From contig NC_065875.1 in the NCBI RefSeq assembly GCF_933775445.1, positions 12,599,001 to 12,663,000 of the forward strand: 64,000 nt of DNA, written 5' to 3'. The notes under the pieces were generated by a model. The model was not told the origin of the DNA. It did not search any database and saw only the letters and a program-made list of their open reading frames with translations. Positions within the stretch are counted from its first letter, which is position 1; every line of letters begins with the position of its first letter. The translations under genes and the position numbers were made by a program. Source of the stretch: Argentina anserina. Taxonomy: Eukaryota > Streptophyta > Magnoliopsida > Rosales > Rosaceae. Below are positions 57,078 to 64,000 of the stretch, one piece after another.

Positions 57078-58200
57078 TTTTTTAGTTAATTTCCAGTTAT
57101 TGATAATTGCAGTTAATGAGTTTAACGTTTATGATGCGGAATTGATTATGAAAGTGGTTGGGTTTATGTGTTAGTTGGTTTAAAATATACTATGGGTGAA
57201 ATCAAAATTTGGCTAAATGGAGAAGAAAATTATTTAATTAGATTATTGAAGAGATCAGCAAAGAAGAAAAAAAAGACTAATTGAATTCCACTATAGTAAG
57301 AGAGAGCACAATTGTCAATCTTGAAAATAGTTTATGTTGCATTGATGACACCATGTTCCTCCTAACCAATGTTTCCCCAAACCAGTCGCCTTACTTAAGG
57401 TTTGCATCCCCAGATTCCACGACTTCAGCCACTCCAAGTCTGGTTATAGGAGAGTAATCAATCCTAAATATGTAGTTATGTAATGTGTGTTTTGTAAATC
57501 AATATCAAATGTGGAACAAAAGAAACATAGAGTTACTGATTAACTCAACTTTTTTTATATTTTACATAAATTTAGTGTTTAGGGTCTAGAGTTTAGAGTT
57601 TAGGGTGTGTGATAGTCGGGTAGAGTTTAGGGTTCAGTGCAAATAATATATGTTTTTCTTCATAAATATGTAAATAAATTTTCGTATACTTATCATTGTG
57701 TGATATAGTTGCTCTTAAAGAGATATAAGTAACCAATTGGATTGAGACTCGAATGTTATCAAAAAAATGTGAATTTTCTAGTGTACTCATAGTTCACTGT
57801 AACTATGACATCCTACGGTCGTTATTACTATATTGCATTTCCTCAATAAAGTTGGTTCGGTAACATATATACTTACATATAATATATGAACCAAGTATAT
57901 CACTTTAGTATGCATTTTGTGACATATTATGATTCATTTGACAAAATTTGAGAAAATAAAAATTCGACTGTTGGATTTGATTGAGAAAGTGAAATATCTA
58001 TGATTCAAAATTTGCTTATTTTCAATAACATTTGGGTCTCGATCACAAGGTAGAATAGAAGGATTCTCTATATATCATTTTATCTCCAAAAGGGCAACTA
58101 TAACCCTAGAGGTGATAAATACCTTATTATTTGTACATGGATGAATAAAATGCTTTACTTTTAAAACGTGGTAATTTTTGGGAATTTTTTCGAACAATTA
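57078..58200. other. AT-rich intergenic with telomere-like motifs
   Basis: No gene. At 57580-57640 the words GTTTAGGG and GTTTAGAG recur about five times, resembling the plant telomere repeat TTTAGGG but degenerate. Confidence 0.5.
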
Positions 58201-58779
58201 TGTAGCGATCTTAAATTATGAACAGTAAAAATTCAAAATTTAGAATACTAACACTCTAAAATAATCTCAATATAATTGAAATTACAATACAGTTATTGAA
58301 TATCGATTTTGAGTTCAAACAAACAACTCAGTTACAACTTGAATCCAAACTCATTATTTACACTTAAGTAAATAATTACAGTTGTAGGATTCCACTCGAG
58401 CCTCACCAAAACTAAAAGAACTGAAATCAAAACAACAAACTGCTGACAGTTGCTCGACTCTCCAACTGTAACTACGTACTACCTGCAACACTACCCCATG
58501 CACCATTGGTTGGTACATCGGGATTGTAAACACAAACCTGGTCAGCTTCACAACTTGTATGAGTAAACTAAAATATAACTACTCAACATATAAACAACAA
58601 CAATATCATGCAACAAAGACAATAAATAATGCATCACATCTCAATCAAAGTTAAGTTCTCAACCTAACATCATCATCTCAACAACAATAATACCACACAC
58701 ATCTCACATTCTACAACACTCTCTCCACCTCAAGGTCCAACTCACACCATTAAAACAAGAAAATAATTAGTGAATCCAG

Positions 58780-59300
58780 CAGGAAAACATAGTTTAAGAA
58801 TTCACGTATCACAACAAACACACAAGAAAGTTATGTGATTCATGCATAATAGCATAGTTTAGAAAATCACTTAAACATGCAATAAAATACAAAAGATAAG
58901 TAAATAAATAACAATCACAAGCAGTAAAAGAAATACCACTCCACAACTACGGCAACCACTTCCCACACACACACAACTCTACTCCTGAGGTTACAGCAAC
59001 CTGAAGTCCATCCCAGAACAGACCAACGACCAATCCAATCTCTATAATCTATACATGAGGTAGTCATCACAAGACTCACACACACACAACGGCAACCCAT
59101 AACACTCACTCACATAAGAAAGAACATACTAGAAAACAAATATTGAATCATGCATGAAAACGTAGTTTAGGAATTCACCTCACAAGAAATAAAATAAGAA
59201 AAGTGTATTCCATGCAATAAGTTTAGTTCAAGAGATTACACAAAACATAAGAATAATTAGTGATTCATGCATAATAGCGTAGTTCAGGAAATCACTCAAC
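58780..59300. repeat. Internal tandem-like repeats in the outer LTR
   Basis: Three to four copies of a unit with GATTCATGCATAATAGC and TAGTT(T/C)AGGAAATCAC wording occur at about 58780, 58838, 59145 and 59262. A further pair containing GATCAA(A/G)TCTATATATTTTA occurs at about 59428 and 59628. Confidence 0.7.
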
Positions 59301-60194
59301 ATACAGACAAGTCTGAGAATTAAGAAATCAGATCATACATCATAACATTTAATATAGTCCTTAACCATTAACCATTTTTTAAACTCTATTAATAAAATCT
59401 CATTTTACTTACTTATGTACCGTAGTCGATCAAATCTATATATTTTAAAAATAAACATATTTTAACAAGATTTAGTTGGTTAATGGTCCTGGACTATGAA
59501 CATCCTCGCTACCACAAATAAAACAAATAATATAAATCAATACACCTTTAACATGGCTCTCCTATCCAACAACCTTTCAAACCATTTTATTAAAATTTCT
59601 AGTTTTACTTACCCATGGACCGTTGACGATCAAGTCTATATATTTTACAAACAATTATATTTTTAGAACGATTTTAAGGTTGATGGATCAAGAACCACGC
59701 TAACAGGCACATCATCACTAACATCACGAAATCTCACAACAATGTCAAACATCCACAAACAATTCCATTTTCGCCCCTTGGGCTGCACCAATGCAAAACA
59801 CACACTCTTACTTCTCATATGCTAACACGGCACCCACTAAAGCAAACAACTACAATCCAATCACATCACATCAATTATATCGGAATGTACATTTTATTCC
59901 CTTCCGACCAAACAAAGCAACCAACACTTCAACTATACAGTTATCCTCCACAAACCTCTAATTTACCGAGAGGTACATTTTATTTCTTCTCGGTCTCATC
60001 CTCCACAATCAATATAATCCAACGAAGTTGCACAATATATATCTCACAAATATAACGTAACCATATATATTCAATGATAGTATATGCATACTCTTCACCA
60101 TTTAGATATACACACATATATATATATATCACCAGTATTCACAATCTCGAAATAAATAAAGGCAAGTATTAAACTTAAATAACAAGCATAAGTA

Positions 60195-62311
60195 TGTCAC
60201 GACCCTGAAATTTTGAATGATAACAATTCGAATTCGAAGCCATGAAAACTCTAAAACAATCTCAAATATATTGAAATCATCTTATAGTAACAGTGTATCG
60301 AAACTGAGTTCATAGTACGACTCAGTCGACTTCAATAATACATAACCAGTTTATACCTCAAGAATTATGACAAATGGAAATGTAAAATTAACTCAATCCT
60401 CACCACAAATGGAAGAAATAAACTTCAGCAATCTTCAGAGTAAGTCATCCGAATCTGCTAATACACACCTGCAGAACTATTCCCTACACCATCGACTAAG
60501 TGCACCGGGATTGTAAACACAAACCCGGTAAGCTTTTTCAGCCCGTATGAGTAAACCAACAGTATAACATACATCGCATACAAAGGAAATATGACAGAAA
60601 ACATTTTAAGACAAGAGTACTCATGAGACACTAAACGGCCCATCTGGTTATCCAATATTATTTAAATTATGTGTACTCATGAGACATTATGCAACCCATC
60701 TTTTTACCCAAAATTATTTTAAAAAACACGGGTACTCATGAGACCCAGGTACTCATCTATTACCTCTCATGCAGTACGCCGATAGATACTGGGCAACCCA
60801 TCTGTTACCCAATATCACACAAAACATTGGTACTCATGAGACCCAGGTAACCCATCTGTTACCCATCATACAGTACACCGGCAAACAAACTAAAGCTCTA
60901 ATTGATCGTAACTTACACCCGGCCAAGGCTTGGTTCTGATTACTACCAACAACATACGAAGACAAGAAAACGTGTTAACAAGACTCAATGTTAAAACCAC
61001 GTACAATATAATAATCAACACATGTTTATTGTACTACAACCAAGCGACTCTTACACAACAATATAAATATAGTCACCACAATATAATCTCATTTGGAAAT
61101 AAAAGCCGTAACATTATATAATATAGCAACCCATATATATGTATCGTATTTACCATTTTTTGTACACATACACAACTCATTATATTATATAGATGTCACA
61201 GTTCACTCTTTTTAAGAAATCGTAAATATGAGTCATCGCCAAGGGTAGACTTGTCATAGTGAGATTTACTCATATTATTTCCCGCGTGCAACTTTCCACG
61301 ACACCGAGAGCGATTCACTCACTCGTTTCGTCGGTCACTTAATAGCATGATAAAGTGCTTAGAAAACGATACATAAAATGTCAGGTGCCGATTCAGTACG
61401 GCTGAACAATGTTAATAAATTACTGTTCATAAAAGGTTCATGAAACACTATTCACGTGGGGCTCACGCGCTCCACCCCACCTCCGCCCAAACCTCCTCCA
61501 ATCAACAAACTTCCAACATGAAAAACGTAGATCACAAGGAGAGAGACACAACCATACCTTTAGTTCGTCCCAAGCCGGCTGGAAACCGCCGGAATCGTCG
61601 TCGTAAGATCCCAGATTGGGATTTGAAGATCGGAGCACTTGCGGTTCAATTCGAGCCTCATCGCCGGTGGAATCGTGCCTAGGAGGAAGAACGAGTACTC
61701 GCCGTCATGGCCTCGAGCTCCAGTTTCACCGGCGATGCCAATTTCGCCGGTGTAGCTGCTGCTCTCCCTCGGTTGCGACGCGTCACGGCGCGGGGTGGGT
61801 GTATGCTGCAATGGGTGGAAGTGTCTCGGCCGTGCGATTCCAACAACACCAGTGTTGTCGTGCACGTTGGCCGGAGGAAGGAGATCGCCGGTGGAGAAGT
61901 CGGCGCAGAAAAGTCAGATCAAGTGAGAGGATAGAGAAGCTCAGGGGGAATTTTGAATTTATATTTTGGAAAGTTTCCAAAAAATCCTTTTATAGCCTTC
62001 CAAAATCGGAAACCAACTTCCGTTGATAATAATTTTCACATACGACATCCGATTTAGGTGTATCATATGTCCACGAATTCGTATCGACGAGCTCTACAAT
62101 TTCCATGAAGAAAGTTTTCAGAGACGAGCGACGGAATAAAAGCCAACTCTTGAGTCACAGAAAACGTAACATTTTTTCAATTTAAATTTCCGAAATCAGT
62201 TTCGTTTCACCTGACATCGACGAGGTGAAAAATGCGATTTTTACTCAAATTCCAAGTTTAATAATCTACAAGAATTATATGAATTTAAACCCGAAAATTC
62301 GGGGTATTACA
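60195..62311 (-). mobile_element. Inner Del/Tekay-like solo LTR (2117 bp)
   Basis: TGTCACGACCC... to ...GGGGTATTACA, with exact AAGTA target duplication (60190-60194 and 62312-62316). Transcription would be on the minus strand: TATA box GGCTATAAAAGG at about 61988-61999. There is no primer site beside either end, so it is solo. The GC-rich part (61440-61930) lies downstream of the TATA and gives open frames on both strands that I do not believe. Confidence 0.9.
61988..61999 (-). promoter_or_regulatory. TATA box of the inner solo LTR
   Basis: Minus strand GGCTATAAAAGG; the outer LTR has the equivalent near 63605-63615. Confidence 0.6.
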
Positions 62312-63910
62312 AAGTAACTTCGTCACCGCTAAGGGTGACGTTGAATTTACTCACATTTTCGCTCCCGCTAGCAAACTTACATCTTCGAGTTTAACTAACT
62401 CGCTCTCTTCACCAAATACTTAAGTGACATAAAAATCACTTAGTATAGGAGAACAACCCAAGGAGTCTTGACAAGCCAATCCCTCACATAACACACTCAA
62501 CTTCTAAAAACCACAAGAATGCTAAATTTACTAAGGACACCCAACCAATAAATAAAACAGTGGCTTAACCACGTAAAACTCCTTTAACCACAATCTCATG
62601 TCAAAAGAACTTGACCAAGAGATTTCTCACTCAAAACATAATCAACCAAACTTAACAAAACTAAGTCACACAAGAGTAAGACAACAACTCTACTCTAACC
62701 ACAATCTTCTTAATCTCACTCTCACTCAAGCACTCACTCCTCTATCCACTAGAGCTACTAACTACCAATTCAATCCTCAAAATTCAACCCTCAAACTCCA
62801 CAAATCCTAACTTACTACCACAAACCCAAAAGAACAATTTAAAGAATTCTCAACCTATTAAACAAACATTAGTCACCAACTGGAACTTGAAATCCACATC
62901 TCCACCACCAAAATCAAACTAAAAGAAGTGGCACCACATTCAGTCCCAACACCCTCACAAATTTCTCTAACCCTCTCTCAACACCGAAACAACTCAAACT
63001 TAACTAAAAACTCCCTCTCTGAACACCATGGCACTTAGTGTCGAACACCACCACCTCAAAAACACCCTAAACTGAACCGATTTCCTAACTCATTTCCTAA
63101 ACACTTCAAGCTTGCTAAACAAGTGAAGAAAATGAGTTCTTACCCCCCATGGGGAATTAGAAATAGCTGAAGAACTGTCGGAGGTGATGATGCAGCTCCT
63201 CTGCCACTATAGCAGTTTCAGAGGAAATGACTTTGAGCTCACCCCGAGCTCCAAGCTAGTGCAATCGTGCCCAAGGAAGCAAGGTCCGCCATTTGATGCC
63301 AAAATTGAACCCAGGAATCGATGGCGGCGCGAAACCCAGCGGCGGTGGAAATATGCAAAAGCTGCAGCTCGTCGTGCGGCTTCCAGGCGACGGAGGAAGA
63401 AGGATGCCACCCCAGAAAGATGTGGCTCGGCCTTGCGGTTCCAACGCCACCGACTGACGAACACATCAGCCAAAAAAAGGTGGAATTAGCCGAAGAATTT
63501 CTGAAGAAGATGATGAACAATGACAGGGCTGAAAATATCGGGAAGGAAGAGAGAGAAACTGATTGGAGAAAATATGATTTTCTTCCAAATAGTTTCCAAT
63601 TTTCTCCTTTTATACCCTTTCTACATTCGGAAAATTAACTTCCGCTGCTAACAACTTCCACACACTATGTCTGATTTAAGCGTGCCACATGTCTATGAAC
63701 TCGTAACGACGAGCTCTACAACTTTTGTGAAGAAAGTTTTCAAAAATGAGCGACGGATTAAAAATCAACTCTTGAGTCGATTAAATTTAATCAATTAACG
63801 ACTTATTGGTTCTCAAAACCAATTTATACTTGGAACAAAGGCTAATCAAAGACGTAGAACAAAATTATAACCACTTTATTCATTCCATTAAACTCCGAGA
63901 TTACAAACTA

Positions 63911-64000
63911 AACTATTTTTTATGATTTTATTTTTGAAAATAGAACTTTAAAATTAATTTAAAATCTAAAATTTGCAGGTGGCGGTTTTCTGACCACAAA
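63911..64000. other. Window end, no feature seen
   Basis: 90 bp of AT-rich flank right of the outer solo LTR. Confidence 0.4.

Larger units (their letters stand above)
58201..63905 (-). mobile_element. Outer Del-like solo LTR, split by a younger solo LTR
   Basis: The left end TGTAGCGATCTTAAATT aligns with the TGTCACGACCC start of the inner LTR. The right end ...CCGAGATTACA at 63905 is TG...CA-compatible. Flanks AATTA (58196-58200) and AACTA (63906-63910) match at four of five. Shared blocks include CGGGATTGTAAACACAAACC (58520), CGACGAGCTCTACAA (63707) and a minus-strand TATA (about 63605-63615). Internal duplications enlarge it to about 3.6 kb without the inner LTR. Confidence 0.65.

Noticed and set aside
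61440..62026. Several overlapping frames on both strands
   Set aside because: They lie in the GC-rich part of a solo LTR downstream of its TATA box; composition explains them.
63184..63638. Overlapping frames on both strands
   Set aside because: Same situation in the outer LTR; no frame is shared with the inner LTR.

Overview
This window looks like plant nuclear DNA from a repeat-rich arm of a eudicot genome. The evidence is AT-rich non-coding sequence, split genes with GT-AG introns, plant-type Ty1-copia, Ty3-gypsy (Tat/Athila-like and Del/Tekay-like), L1-type LINE and hAT elements, and LTR tails next to a TGGTATCAGAGC primer-binding site (plant initiator tRNA-Met). Some LTR motifs feel Rosaceae-like, but that is an impression only. 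I see no bacterial, organellar or viral genome architecture, no CRISPR array and no tRNA or rRNA gene.

One cellular gene is convincingly intact: a minus-strand, four-coding-exon gene at 54408-55519 with a 5' UTR exon and TATA box near 56.4-56.5 kb. It encodes a 139-residue mitochondrial-type glycine-rich RNA-binding protein. Almost everything else is mobile DNA in layers.

Layout: 1.25-12.59 kb and 21.33-42.35 kb are two direct copies of one ancestral non-coding segment (copies A and B). Comparing them gives empty sites for several insertions. Copy A carries a solo LTR (1325-2289), a 370-bp insertion (5098-5467) and a TIR element (5829-12546) that itself contains a decayed copia element (copia-1, 6056-12283). 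Between the copies, 12.6-20.8 kb is a nest: a LINE fragment, split by a second LINE with poly-A and a 9-bp target duplication, which is split in turn by an hAT element (15408-18334). Copy B is split by a GTAACT-motif satellite (22.3-24.4 kb), copia-2 (24398-31435, same family as copia-1, opposite strand) and copia-3 (32345-39454, a different copia family with an exact 5-bp target duplication and the most similar LTR pair).

From 43.8 to 50.5 kb lie a truncated Tat/Athila-like gypsy element, a tRNA-like TIR insertion within it, and the tail of a Del-like LTR with a primer-binding site. From 50.7 to 53.3 kb are two long-TIR, 9-bp-TSD (Mutator-like) elements, one containing a solo LTR of the copia-1/2 family. 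After the RNA-binding protein gene the window ends in two nested Del-like solo LTRs (58201-63905 containing 60195-62311).

The most interesting items are copia-1, flanked by 154-bp direct repeats rather than a 5-bp TSD (suggesting recombination between two neighbouring insertions); the 427-bp TIR element with internal Pol III-like boxes and a perfect 12-bp TSD; the GTAACT satellite; and minisatellites in the untranslated leaders of two unrelated copia families. I found no credible new multi-gene system. All comparisons were made by eye, so percentages and edges are approximate unless fixed by a TSD.
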